Source: Micromonospora sp. CP22 (GTDB lineage Bacteria > Actinomycetota > Actinomycetes > Mycobacteriales > Micromonosporaceae). From it: a stretch of 32,647 nucleotides of DNA. A program made the translations under genes and the position numbers. A model generated the notes under the pieces. It was not told where the DNA came from, did not search any database, and was given only the letters and a program-made list of their open reading frames with translations. This document shows, piece after piece, positions 6,224 to 14,718 of the stretch; the first letter of the stretch is position 1; each line of letters opens with the position of its first letter. The stretch spans positions 455,927 through 488,573 of the forward strand of contig NZ_VCJO01000004.1 in assembly GCF_009712475.1 (NCBI RefSeq), written 5' to 3'.

Positions 6224-6964
6224 TCAGTTGTCCCGGGGTCGGGAGACCGTGCTGACCAGCCGCTCCGCCACCTCCCGCAACGGGATGGACAACGACGCCG
6301 CCGCGCTGCGCAGCACCTCGAGGGCCTCCTCGGCCGGGCAGCCGCGCTGGGTCATGATGACGCCGACGGCCTGGCCGATCACGCCGTCGTTGAGCAGCAC
6401 GGTGTCCTGCTGCACGATCAGGGCGGCCCGCTTCTCCCGGCCGCGTACGGCCGCCAGCAGCAGACCGGCGTGCTCGGCCAGCAGCATCGCGGTCAACTGG
6501 TGCCCGGGGGTCAGCGCGTCGGACTCTGCGGCGTACAGGTTGACCGCGCCGATGACCTGGTCGTCGATGTCCACGGGCGCGGAGATCACCCCGCGTACGC
6601 CCAGTTCGCGGGCCCGGGTCGTCCAGTCCGGCCAGCGCGGTTCCGCATCCAGTTCCTCCGCGCCGACCATCTCCCGGCGACGGATCGCGTCCATCGCCGG
6701 GGTGTCCGGGCCGTACCGCAGGTCGTCCAGCCCGCCCAGCCGAGGGTCGGAGGCGGCCACGCCCGCCGGCTCACCGGCCCGCAGGGCGGTGAACCCGCAC
6801 CAGGTGACCCCCGCGAGGGCGTCCCGGGTGATCCGGACCAGCGCGGACAGCGCCGCGTCGAAGTCGTCGACGGCGATCAGCCCGGCGGTCAACTCCCGGA
6901 GCAGGGCAGCCGTCTCCAGCACGCCGAGCGTCTCCCCCAGCGGTGCGGTCGTCTCCAGGTTCAC
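6224..6964 (-). CDS. GAF-ANTAR domain antitermination regulator
   Basis: A 246-residue cytoplasmic regulator. Residues about 20-175 form a GAF sensor domain (core GVISAPVDIDDQVIGAVNLYAAESDALTP), and residues about 185-242 form an ANTAR RNA-binding domain (LIVQQDTVLLNDGVIGQAVGVIMTQRGCPAEEALEVL), with the conserved Q-A-x-G-V-I-M core and the following alanine-rich helices. ANTAR proteins bind paired hexanucleotide loops in nascent RNA and prevent termination. The sensed ligand and target RNAs cannot be told from here; I did not find a convincing two-hexaloop target next to the gene. The start is a GTG at 6964 with only a weak GGACC-like ribosome site, so the N-terminus is less certain. A SigB/SigF-type promoter lies 100 bp upstream. 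Confidence 0.88.
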   Translation of the reverse strand: MNLETTAPLGETLGVLETAALLRELTAGLIAVDDFDAALSALVRITRDALAGVTWCGFTALRAGEPAGVAASDPRLGGLDDLRYGPDTPAMDAIRRREMVGAEELDAEPRWPDWTTRARELGVRGVISAPVDIDDQVIGAVNLYAAESDALTPGHQLTAMLLAEHAGLLLAAVRGREKRAALIVQQDTVLLNDGVIGQAVGVIMTQRGCPAEEALEVLRSAAASLSIPLREVAERLVSTVSRPRDN

Positions 6965-7063
6965 CGGTCCGCGGCTCCGGTACGCCCGGTCAGCGTCGTC
7001 ACCCGTCTCCTCCTCGACTCGGCCCGCACACAGGTAGCCGTCCTCGACATCACGATCGCGCTA

Positions 7064-7089
7064 CTACCCCCGACAACAACGGCCGAAAC
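7064..7089 (-). promoter_or_regulatory. SigB/SigF-type promoter of the GAF-ANTAR gene
   Basis: Minus strand: GTTT, 16 nt, GGGTAG. It is intergenic between secA2 (stop 7155) and the GAF-ANTAR gene (start 6964), leaving a leader of about 90 nt. Confidence 0.58.
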
Positions 7090-7154
7090 GGCGCAAATCG
7101 GGGCCCTCCCAGCGTACGGGTGCCACCAGGAGGGGTGGACCGGACCGGACGACC

Positions 7155-9446
7155 TCAGCGAGAACCCCCGCCGAGGCGGCGACCGACGGAGGCGATCAAC
7201 CGGTCCAGCTCGGAACCGAACGGGTTGTCGTGCACCAGGTACGTCCAGGTGGCGCTGGGCCGGACCAGTTCCGTCGAGTCGGGCTCCCAGTCCTCGTCGA
7301 ACTCGGTCTCGGCGAAGGTCTCCAGCGTCCGCGCCTCGATCGCCGGCACCAGCTCGGTGAACGCCGGAACCGCCGCCCGGTGGAACTCGTCCAGCGGATC
7401 GAGCCGGCCCAGGGCCCGCAGGTGCACGCCCTCGCGGACCTCCGACAACTCGGCCAGGTGCGAGGCCCAGAGCCGGTCGAGGTGGTAGAGGGCGATCGAC
7501 CGGGCCACCCGGGCCAGCAGGTCCTCGTCCATCTCGGCGGCCTTCTCCGGCATCTTGTCCAGCAGCATCAGCGCCGCGACGTCGCTGGTGAGCAGCCGCT
7601 CCCGCCGCTCGGCGAGGGCCTTGCGCTGCTGTTCGATCACCACGCTGTAGCGCCAGGTGTTGCGGTGGATCTCGTGGTTGACCCCTTCCGCGACCCGCTG
7701 GGCGTGCTCGACCGCGTAGTCCACCTGCGGATCGGTGACCAGACCATCGGCGTTCATCCGGGGCGACGGCGGCACCGAGTCACCGGCGTGCCGGACGACG
7801 AGGTCGTCCTCCAGGCTGACGAAGAAGACCGACCCACCCGGATCACCCTGACGACCGGCCCGGCCGCGCAGCTGGTCGTCGACGCGACGGCTGTCGTGTC
7901 GACCGCTGCCGATCACGTAGAGACCGCCCAGTTCGGCCACCCGATCCCGGTCGGACTGGTCGCTGCCGCCGAGGCGGATGTCCACGCCCCGGCCCGCCAT
8001 CTGGGTGGAGACGGTGACCGCGCCGAACGCGCCGGCCTCGGCGATGATCGCCGCTTCCTCGTCGTCGTTCTTGGCGTTTAGCACCACGCACGGCACCCCG
8101 GCGGCGTTGAGCCCAGCGGCCAGCTGCTCGGACTCCTTGACGTCCAGCGTGCCGACCAGCACCGGACGCCCGACGCTGTGGCAGCGCTGGATCTCGTCGA
8201 TCAGCGCCTCCTCCTTCTCCGCCCGGGTGGCGTAGATGCGGTCCGGCTCGTCGACCCGCACGCACGGGGTGTTCGGCGGGATCACCGCGACCTCCAGGCC
8301 GAAGAACTCCCGCAGCTGGTCGCCGACGAGCACCGCGGTGGCGGTCATGCCGCAGACGATCGGGTAGAGCCCGACGTACGCCTGCACGGCGATGGTGCCG
8401 AGCACCTCGCCCTCGGCGGTGGCGTCGAGCCCCTCCTTGGCCTCCACGGCCGCCTGGAGCCCGTCGGGCCAGCGGCGCCGCTGGGCGACCCGCCCCCGCA
8501 TCTCGTCGATCAGTTCGACGGTGCCGTCCCGGACGATGTAGTCCACGTCCCGGTGCAGCAGGGCGTGCGCGTGCAACGCCACGTTGACCGCCGAGAGCTG
8601 CTCGACGTTCTCCTCGTCGTACAGGTCGATGCCGAGCTTGGCCTCCACGGCGGCCAGGCCGGCGGAGGTGAAGGCGACACTGCGGCCGTCCTCGGCCACC
8701 GTGTAGTGCCGGCCCTTGCGCAGGCCACGGACGAGCGCGGCGGCGGTGTGCACCGGGTCCTGCTCGCCGGGGACCGAGCCGGCCAGGACCATCGGCACCC
8801 GGGCCTCGTCGATGAGGATGGAGTCGGCCTCGTCGACGATCGCCGTACGCAGCGGGCGCTGCACCCGGTCCTCGATGTCGGTGACGAGCTGATCGCGGAG
8901 GAAGTCGAAACCGGCCTCGCTGACCGAGACGTAGGTGACGTCGCAGGCGTACGCGGCACGCCGCTCGACCGGGGTGGACGCCTCGTTGACCCAGCCGACG
9001 GTGAGCCCGAGCAGGGTGTAGATCGGCTCCATCCACTGGGCGTCGCGGCGAGCCAGGTAGTCGTTCACGGTCAGCACGTGCACCGGCCCGTTGCCGAGCC
9101 GGACGTGCCCGTACGCGGCGATCGCGGCGGTGAGCGTCTTGCCCTCACCGGTGGCCATCTCGGCGACCTTGCCGGACAGCAGCGACATGGCACCCAACAG
9201 CTGGACGTCGTACGGACGCTGGTCGATGCCTCGACGGGCGGCCTCGCGGCCGAGCGCGCAGATCTCCTCGTAGCTCGTCGCCGTGGCCGCCGCCTCGGTG
9301 AGTTCGGCGTCGTCGAACGCCGAGATCTCCTCCTCGCGGGCCTCGATGACCGGCAGCAGCTTCTCCAGCGGGGCCAGATCGACCGTCGTCCCCGGGCGTT
9401 GGAGGAACCGGCGGAACCTGGTCTTCAAGCGTTGCGACACACCCAT
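7155..9446 (-). CDS. secA2: Accessory preprotein translocase ATPase SecA2
   Basis: A 763-residue SecA-type DEAD motor that energises export of a subset of proteins through SecYEG. Visible motifs are the Walker A loop MATGEGKT (about 97-104), the preprotein-binding entry LTVNDYLARRDAQW, the DEAD box IVDEADSILID (about 203-213), the second-motor motif VSTQMAGRGVDIRLGG and the QLRGRAGRQGDPG finger. It lacks the SEC-C zinc tail of housekeeping SecA (usually over 900 residues) and is close in size to mycobacterial SecA2 (about 800), so I call it the accessory form. The start MGVSQRLKTRF at 9446 begins where family similarity begins; the ribosome site is poor and the open frame extends 86 codons upstream without family character. 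No accessory SecY or obvious substrate gene is adjacent. Confidence 0.9.
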   Translation of the reverse strand: MGVSQRLKTRFRRFLQRPGTTVDLAPLEKLLPVIEAREEEISAFDDAELTEAAATATSYEEICALGREAARRGIDQRPYDVQLLGAMSLLSGKVAEMATGEGKTLTAAIAAYGHVRLGNGPVHVLTVNDYLARRDAQWMEPIYTLLGLTVGWVNEASTPVERRAAYACDVTYVSVSEAGFDFLRDQLVTDIEDRVQRPLRTAIVDEADSILIDEARVPMVLAGSVPGEQDPVHTAAALVRGLRKGRHYTVAEDGRSVAFTSAGLAAVEAKLGIDLYDEENVEQLSAVNVALHAHALLHRDVDYIVRDGTVELIDEMRGRVAQRRRWPDGLQAAVEAKEGLDATAEGEVLGTIAVQAYVGLYPIVCGMTATAVLVGDQLREFFGLEVAVIPPNTPCVRVDEPDRIYATRAEKEEALIDEIQRCHSVGRPVLVGTLDVKESEQLAAGLNAAGVPCVVLNAKNDDEEAAIIAEAGAFGAVTVSTQMAGRGVDIRLGGSDQSDRDRVAELGGLYVIGSGRHDSRRVDDQLRGRAGRQGDPGGSVFFVSLEDDLVVRHAGDSVPPSPRMNADGLVTDPQVDYAVEHAQRVAEGVNHEIHRNTWRYSVVIEQQRKALAERRERLLTSDVAALMLLDKMPEKAAEMDEDLLARVARSIALYHLDRLWASHLAELSEVREGVHLRALGRLDPLDEFHRAAVPAFTELVPAIEARTLETFAETEFDEDWEPDSTELVRPSATWTYLVHDNPFGSELDRLIASVGRRLGGGSR

Positions 9447-9654
9447 GAGCCGCAACGGTACGCGACCGGGGCGATCTTGAACGTCCCACCCGCCCCGTTC
9501 CGACATCGCGGGAGGTCGATCGAACGCAATCAAAGGTTCATCGGACGGGAACGGGGACGGCGCACGGTGCTGATCAAGCTGGAGAGCGATCCGGTTAGCG
9601 TGCGGGGTGCTGGGAAAGTCGACTCCCGGTCTTCCCGCAGACGAGGGGGTGCCT

Positions 9655-10671
9655 GTGCGCAACGACGAATCTCTGGTCTCGCCGGTGGTGGAGGCCTGGG
9701 CCACCTACCGAACCACCTCGGCGGCCGACTGGCCGACCCGACGCCTGCTGCGGGCCAAGGGAGACAGCCGGGTCAGCGTGGTGCTGCCGGCGCGCAACGA
9801 GGAGGCCACCGTCGGAGCGATCGTGGCCACCATCCGCGAACACCTGATGGACCGGGTGTCCCTGGTCGACGAGTTGATCGTGGTCGACTCGCGGTCCACC
9901 GACCGCACCGCGGCGGTGGCCCGGGCCGCCGGTGCCGAGGTCGTCAGCCAGGACGTGATGACCCGGGGGTTGCCCCAGCTGACCGGCAAGGGCGACGCGC
10001 TCTGGGCGGGTCTGGCGGCGGCGGAGGGCGACGTGGTGGCCTTCGTCGACGCCGACCTGCGCGAGTTCCGACCGCACTTCGTCACCGGGCTGCTCGGCCC
10101 GCTGCTGACCGACCCGTCGGTCGATTTCGTCAAGGGCTTCTACCACCGGCCCCTGGTGAGCACCGGCGGCGTGGAGGCCGACGGCGGTGGCCGGGTCACG
10201 GAGCTGATGGCCCGGCCGATGCTGAACCTGTTCTGGCCGGAACTGGCCGGGTTCGTCCAGCCGCTCGCCGGTGAGTACGCCGGCCGCCGGGAGGTGCTGG
10301 CGCGGGTGCCGTTCGTCTCCGGCTACGGCGTCGAGACCGCCATGCTGATCGACCTGCTCGAACTCGTCGGGTTGGACGCGCTGGCCCAGGTGGATCTCGG
10401 CGAGCGCAAGCACCGGCACCAGGACACCGCCGCGCTGGGCCGGATGGCCGCCCAGATCATGCTCACCGCCTGGTCCCGGTTGCAGCGCCGAGGCTGGGCG
10501 AACCCGGACATGCTGCCCACCGCCCTGCTCACCCAGTTCCGTCGGGGCGGTTCCGAGGCGCTGCCGAACCTGGACCGGGAGATCGTGGTCAGCGACGTCG
10601 CTGTGGAGGAACGGCCCCCACTGGCGCAGCTGCGGCACCAACTGCCACGCCGTCGGGTCGCCGCGGCGTGA
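9655..10671 (+). CDS. gpgS: Glucosyl-3-phosphoglycerate synthase
   Basis: A 338-residue GT-A glycosyltransferase that moves glucose from a nucleotide sugar to 3-phosphoglycerate, the first step to glucosylglycerate and, in mycobacteria, to methylglucose lipopolysaccharide. Family marks are VVLPARNEEATVG (residues 42-54), the DELIVVDSRSTDRT segment, TGKGDALWAGL, the metal-binding DAD at 132-134 in FVDADLREF, GGRVTELMARP, and PLAGEYAGRREVL with FVSGYGVE. The layout matches M. tuberculosis GpgS (324 residues). I prefer the GTG at 9655 because GAGGGGG precedes it; an in-frame GTG at 9607 lies right after a TTAGCG/TAGCGT -10-like element and could be used as a leaderless start. Glucosylglycerate is linked to osmotic and nitrogen stress, in keeping with the neighbouring stress genes. 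Confidence 0.9.
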   Translation: MRNDESLVSPVVEAWATYRTTSAADWPTRRLLRAKGDSRVSVVLPARNEEATVGAIVATIREHLMDRVSLVDELIVVDSRSTDRTAAVARAAGAEVVSQDVMTRGLPQLTGKGDALWAGLAAAEGDVVAFVDADLREFRPHFVTGLLGPLLTDPSVDFVKGFYHRPLVSTGGVEADGGGRVTELMARPMLNLFWPELAGFVQPLAGEYAGRREVLARVPFVSGYGVETAMLIDLLELVGLDALAQVDLGERKHRHQDTAALGRMAAQIMLTAWSRLQRRGWANPDMLPTALLTQFRRGGSEALPNLDREIVVSDVAVEERPPLAQLRHQLPRRRVAAA

Positions 10672-10693
10672 CGCAGGCCGCCCCGGTCGCGGC

Positions 10694-10719
10694 GTTTCGC
10701 CCGGTCAACCGCCGGGTAC
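10694..10719 (+). promoter_or_regulatory. SigB/SigF-type promoter of the STAS-HATPase gene
   Basis: GTTT, 16 nt, GGGTAC: an exact match to the actinobacterial SigB/SigF consensus. It is intergenic and 40 bp from the ATG at 10759. Confidence 0.62.
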
Positions 10720-10758
10720 CTGCCTGGCTCTGCGGACAGCGCCGAGACGAGGGCGGAG

Positions 10759-11484
10759 ATGGCGAGCCGGATCACCTGCCAGGTACACGACGGAGCACCC
10801 GCCGTCGTGCGCCTCACCGGCACCCTCGACATCACCTCGATGCGCCAGGCGTACGCGTTCCTGGAGGAGTGCCTGGACCGGCAGCCGGACGCGTTGGTGG
10901 TCGACCTGACCGGGCTCGCCGTGCGGGACCACCTGGCGGTGTCCGTCTTCGCGGCCGTCGCGCGCCGCGCCGCAGGATGGCCGGTCGTGCCGCTGGTGCT
11001 CTGCGCGCCGCACCCGGACGCCGCCGCGCTGCTGGCCGACTCGACGGCCTGCCGGGTGCTGGCGGTGCGGGACAGCTGCGACGAGGCGAGCCGGGTGGCC
11101 GACGCCTCCGCCGTGACCCGTCTGCGGCTGCGCCTGGATCCGGTGGCGACGGCCTGCCGGCGGGCCCGGGAGCTGGTGACCGACGCGTGTGCCCGGTGGA
11201 ACCTGCCCGAGGCGGTCGGCCCGGCCTCGGTGGTGCTCAGTGAACTGGTCGGCAACGTGGTCCGGCACGCCGGCACCCCGATGCAGGTGACGGTGACCCT
11301 GCACCGACCCTGGCTGCACCTGGCCGTGGTCGACAGCAGCAGCGCCGTGGTCCGGCCGAGCAAGGCCGGGCAGCGCGACGAGGGTGGCCGAGGGCTGCTG
11401 CTGGTACGCGAGCTAGCCGACCGCTGGGGCAGCGCCCCGGCCGGCGACGGAAAGGCCGTCTGGGCCACACTACCGGCGAATTGA
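10759..11484 (+). CDS. STAS domain fused to an anti-sigma-type HATPase domain
   Basis: A 241-residue cytoplasmic protein that joins two halves of a partner-switching module. Residues about 1-105 look like a STAS (anti-sigma antagonist) domain: AVVRLTGTLDI, then LVVDLTGLAVRDHLAVSVFA. Residues about 120-240 are an RsbW/SpoIIAB-like ATP-binding domain with the N-box SELVGNVVRHAG and the G-box EGGRGLLLVRELADRWG. In STAS antagonists the phosphorylated serine lies after DLS...xDSS; here that place reads RDHLAV, with no serine, so the STAS half may be a fixed binding or autoinhibitory domain. GGCGGAG precedes the ATG. It has an exact SigB/SigF promoter and sits 2.1 kb from a SigB/SigF-family gene, so feedback control of that sigma factor is an attractive inference. 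Confidence 0.82.
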   Translation: MASRITCQVHDGAPAVVRLTGTLDITSMRQAYAFLEECLDRQPDALVVDLTGLAVRDHLAVSVFAAVARRAAGWPVVPLVLCAPHPDAAALLADSTACRVLAVRDSCDEASRVADASAVTRLRLRLDPVATACRRARELVTDACARWNLPEAVGPASVVLSELVGNVVRHAGTPMQVTVTLHRPWLHLAVVDSSSAVVRPSKAGQRDEGGRGLLLVRELADRWGSAPAGDGKAVWATLPAN

Positions 11485-11505
11485 CCGAAATTAGCCCTCT
11501 CGCCT

Positions 11506-11531
11506 GGTTACATGGTCGACGGGGTGGGTAG
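11506..11531 (+). promoter_or_regulatory. SigB/SigF-type promoter of ctaD
   Basis: GGTT (or GTTA with one base less spacing), 16 nt, GGGTAG. The match to GNNT-N14-16-GGGTA is good but less exact than the site at 10694. It is intergenic and 41 bp from the ctaD ATG. Confidence 0.45.
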
Positions 11532-11571
11532 CCACGCCTGTCCCTATCCGTCGTCAGCGGGGTGAGCGCTC

Positions 11572-13572
11572 ATGCCCAAGCGGGTATCCACCGAACCCGG
11601 ACAGGACCGGGGGCCGGCCATTCTCGCGCCGGCCCGGTTCGGCGGTTATCCCGGACCGCTGCGCCGGCCGCTGCCGGGCGGCAAGCTGGTCAGGTTCCTG
11701 GCGACCACGGACCACAAGCAGATCGGTCTGCTCTACCTGCTGACCTCGTTCGGCTTCTTCCTGCTCGCCGGGATCGAGGCCATGCTGATCCGGGCCGAGT
11801 TGGCCCGGCCGGGTCTGCAGTTCCTCGCCGCCGAGCAGTACAACCAGCTGTTCACCTCGCACGGCGCGGTGATGCTGCTGCTGTTCGCCACTCCGGCGGC
11901 GTTCGGCTTCGCCAACTACATCGTGCCGATCCAGATCGGCGCGCCGGACGTGTCGTTCCCCCGGCTCAACGCGCTCGCCTACTGGCTCTACCTGTTCGGC
12001 GGGCTGATGGTGGTCAGCGGGTTCCTGACCCCGGGCGGCTCGGCCGACTTCGGCTGGACCGCGTACACCCCGCTGAGCACCAGCGAGCACTCCCCCGGCG
12101 TGGGCGCGAACCTGTGGGTGATCGGGCTGGTGGTCTCCGGTCTGGGCACCATCCTCGGCGCGGTCAACCTGATCACCACGATCCTGACCCTGCGCGCGCC
12201 GGGCATGACCATGTTCCGGATGCCGATCTTCACCTGGAACATGCTCTTCACCAGCGTGCTGGTGATCCTGGTCTTCCCGCTGCTGGCCGCCGCGCTGCTG
12301 GCGTTGAGCGCCGACCGGCTGCTCGACGCGCAGGTGTTCAACCCCGACACCGGCGGGCCGATGCTCTGGCAACACCTGTTCTGGTTCTTCGGCCACCCCG
12401 AGGTCTACATCATCGCGCTGCCGTTCTTCGGCATCATCACCGAGGTCATTCCGGTCTTCTCCCGCAAACCGATCTTCGGCTACACCGGTCTGGTGCTGGC
12501 CACCGTCACCATCACCGTGCTGTCGATGACGGTGTGGGCGCACCACATGTTCACCACCGGCCAGGTGCTGCTGCCGTTCTTCAGCATCCTCAGCTACCTG
12601 ATCGCGGTGCCGACCGGCGTGAAGTTCTTCAACTGGATCGGCAGCATGTGGAAGGGCCAGCTCACCTTCGAGACGCCGATGCTGTTCTCCATCGGTTTCC
12701 TGGTGACCTTCCTGCTCGGTGGGCTCACCGGGGTGCTACTGGCCAGTCCCCCGGCCGACTGGCACACCCACGACAGTTACTTCGTGGTGGCCCACTTCCA
12801 CTACGTGGTCTTCGGCACGGTGGTCTTCGCGCTCTTCGCCGGCTTCTACTTCTGGTGGCCGAAGATGACCGGGCGGCTGCTCGACGAACGGCTCGGCAAG
12901 CTGCACTTCTGGAGCATGTTCATCGGCTTCCACGGCACCTTTCTGGTGCACCACTGGCTGGGCAGCAAGGGTTTCCCCCGGCGGTACGCCGACTATCTGC
13001 CGACCGACGGGTTCACCACGATGAACACGGTCTCCAGCATCTTCTCCTTCGTGCTGGGGGCGTCCACCCTGTTCTTCATCTACAACGCCTGGAAGTCCTG
13101 GCGCTACGGCGCCGAGGTGACGGTGGACGACCCCTGGGGCTTCGGCAACTCCCTGGAGTGGGCCACCACCTGCCCGCCGCCGCTGCGCAACTTCGACCGG
13201 ATGCCCCGGATCCGCTCGGAGCGTCCCGCGTTCGACGCCAAGTACGGCGAACTCGTCTCCGACCTGGGCCGCGACCTGCCACAGCGGACCACCCGGCCGC
13301 CGCAGGACTTCCGCGACGAGATCCACCGGGAGACGCACGTGCCGGAGTCACCGAGCGCCGAGGGCGCGCACGGCGCGCGGGAGGCGGTCGCGTACCAACC
13401 GGCACCGCAGTCCGGCGCCCGGCCGGTGGAGGTGCCGGAACCCGAGGAGGTACGCCGGCCCAGCTTCGAGGGGACCGACGAGCCGGAGGGAAACCCGCTG
13501 GACGCGCAGCGCGAGGAGTCCTCCGACCGGTGGCGGCATCCGCGTGGCCCCGGGGACACGCCGGAGAACTGA
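11572..13572 (+). CDS. ctaD: Cytochrome c oxidase subunit I
   Basis: A 666-residue haem-copper oxidase subunit I, the catalytic subunit of aa3 oxidase that reduces O2 and pumps protons. Twelve membrane helices are expected; the first haem ligand is in FTSHGAVML, the CuB histidine-tyrosine site in [10 protein letters not shown], the CuB His pair in [10 protein letters not shown], and the last haem ligands in [16 protein letters not shown] precedes the ATG. The final 110 residues (after [16 protein letters not shown]) form a long charged soluble tail rich in Glu, Pro and Arg, longer than in the usual actinobacterial CtaD (about 570-590 residues). No ctaC, ctaE, ctaF or qcr genes are adjacent, so this may be a second copy; its SigB-type promoter suggests stress expression. 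Similarity to the main copy cannot be checked here. Confidence 0.93.
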   Translation: MPKRVSTEPGQDRGPAILAPARFGGYPGPLRRPLPGGKLVRFLATTDHKQIGLLYLLTSFGFFLLAGIEAMLIRAELARPGLQFLAAEQYNQLFTSHGAVMLLLFATPAAFGFANYIVPIQIGAPDVSFPRLNALAYWLYLFGGLMVVSGFLTPGGSADFGWTAYTPLSTSEHSPGVGANLWVIGLVVSGLGTILGAVNLITTILTLRAPGMTMFRMPIFTWNMLFTSVLVILVFPLLAAALLALSADRLLDAQVFNPDTGGPMLWQHLFWFFGHPEVYIIALPFFGIITEVIPVFSRKPIFGYTGLVLATVTITVLSMTVWAHHMFTTGQVLLPFFSILSYLIAVPTGVKFFNWIGSMWKGQLTFETPMLFSIGFLVTFLLGGLTGVLLASPPADWHTHDSYFVVAHFHYVVFGTVVFALFAGFYFWWPKMTGRLLDERLGKLHFWSMFIGFHGTFLVHHWLGSKGFPRRYADYLPTDGFTTMNTVSSIFSFVLGASTLFFIYNAWKSWRYGAEVTVDDPWGFGNSLEWATTCPPPLRNFDRMPRIRSERPAFDAKYGELVSDLGRDLPQRTTRPPQDFRDEIHRETHVPESPSAEGAHGAREAVAYQPAPQSGARPVEVPEPEEVRRPSFEGTDEPEGNPLDAQREESSDRWRHPRGPGDTPEN

Positions 13573-13614
13573 CCGACGGACACGCGTCGGGGCGGCACCT
13601 GTCGGTACCGCCCC
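13573..13614. terminator. Bidirectional terminator between ctaD and the sigma factor gene
   Basis: Two consecutive hairpins lie between convergent genes: CCGACG/CGTCGG (13573-13590, 6-nt loop) and GGGGCGG/CCGCCCC (13589-13614, 12-nt loop). They share two bases, so they would form alternately. Confidence 0.5.
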
Positions 13615-13624
13615 GGCGATCCGC

Positions 13625-14500
13625 TCAACGACCCCGCACCGGGGCCGTGGCGCGCGACGGGTTGACCGCCTCGGACTCGGCGGGACCGTTCTGCCAGGGT
13701 GGCGGCGCGTCGGCGAGCATCGCCTGGCGCAGCCAGGTCAGCGCCCGGGACAGCAACCGCGACACATGCATCTGGGAGATACCGAACCGGGCGGCGATCT
13801 CGGCCTGGGTCTGGTTGCCGTAGAACCGCATGGCCAGGATCCGCCGCTCCCGCCAGGGCAGCCGGTGCAGCAGGCCACTGACGGTCACCCGGTCGTCGAC
13901 GGACTCCAACGCGAAGTCCGACTCGCCGACGAGGTCGCCGAACTCCGCCGAACTCTCCCCGCCGACGGGCGCGTTGAGCGATGCCGGGCTGTAGCCGGCG
14001 GCCGACTCCAACGCGGCGAGGATCTCCGCCTCCGGCGTCTCCAGCCGCTTCGACAGCTCGGCCACGGTCGGCGCCCGGGACAGCTCGCTGGTCAGCGCCG
14101 CCGTCGCCTGCCCCACCTCGAGGATCAGGTCACGCAGTCGACGGGGCACGTGCACACCCCAGGTGCGATCCCGGAAATGCCGCTTGATCTCACCCACGAT
14201 GGTGATCGCCGCGTACGCGGTGAACGAGCCGCGTTCCGGGTCGTACCGGTCGACCGCGTTGACCAGCCCCAGACGGGCCACCTGTTCCAGATCCTCCAGC
14301 GGTTCCCCGCGCCCCCGGTAACGGCGGGCCAACCGGCCCGCGAACGGCAACGCGAACCGGACCAGGTCGTCGCGTGCCTCCTGGCGACGCTCCGGCGGCA
14401 GGCCCTCGATGCGCGCCGCGTACGCCAGCGCCGCCGCGTCGAGATCCTCCAGCCCCCGATCGGTGGGTGGTGGTGTGGTTGTGGTGGTCTGTCCGAACAT
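13625..14500 (-). CDS. SigB/SigF/SigG-family RNA polymerase sigma factor
   Basis: A 291-residue group 3 sigma factor. Region 2 is clear (EPLEDLEQVARLGLVNAVDRYDPERGSFTAYAAITIVGEIKRHFRDRTWGVHVPRRLRDL, about residues 70-130), region 3 follows (PTVAELSKRLETPEAEILAALE), and region 4 ends with the helix-turn-helix QAEIAARFGISQMHVSRLLSRAL (about 235-258). The order and the HVPRRLRD motif are typical of the SigB/SigF stress sigma factors of actinobacteria. GGGAGG precedes the ATG. No separate anti-sigma gene is beside it; the STAS-HATPase fusion at 10759 is the nearest candidate partner. Seven promoter motifs of the class this family reads occur in the window. I did not find such a motif in front of this gene itself. 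Confidence 0.9.
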   Translation of the reverse strand: MFGQTTTTTPPPTDRGLEDLDAAALAYAARIEGLPPERRQEARDDLVRFALPFAGRLARRYRGRGEPLEDLEQVARLGLVNAVDRYDPERGSFTAYAAITIVGEIKRHFRDRTWGVHVPRRLRDLILEVGQATAALTSELSRAPTVAELSKRLETPEAEILAALESAAGYSPASLNAPVGGESSAEFGDLVGESDFALESVDDRVTVSGLLHRLPWRERRILAMRFYGNQTQAEIAARFGISQMHVSRLLSRALTWLRQAMLADAPPPWQNGPAESEAVNPSRATAPVRGR

Positions 14501-14718
14501 CCGCGCCTCCCTCGGGAAGGACCCCGCCCGGATTCACCGACACCGGGCACGCGCGTGGGCACGCACGGGCCTGTGAGTGGGTTACGTACTGGGATGCCAG
14601 CGGGTGACGGCGCCACGCCGCGCTAGGTGATCAGCCCGTCGCAGCCGGCGGTGTTCCCGCTCCGTAGGTACTCAATCACGGGATCACGGGTTCGCGAGGA
14701 TGTTTCGCCAGCTGGGTC

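Noticed and set aside
8178..10274. A plus-strand open frame of about 700 codons across secA2 and gpgS
   Set aside because: It is antisense to clear secA2 motifs and out of frame with gpgS; its composition is that of a mirror frame.
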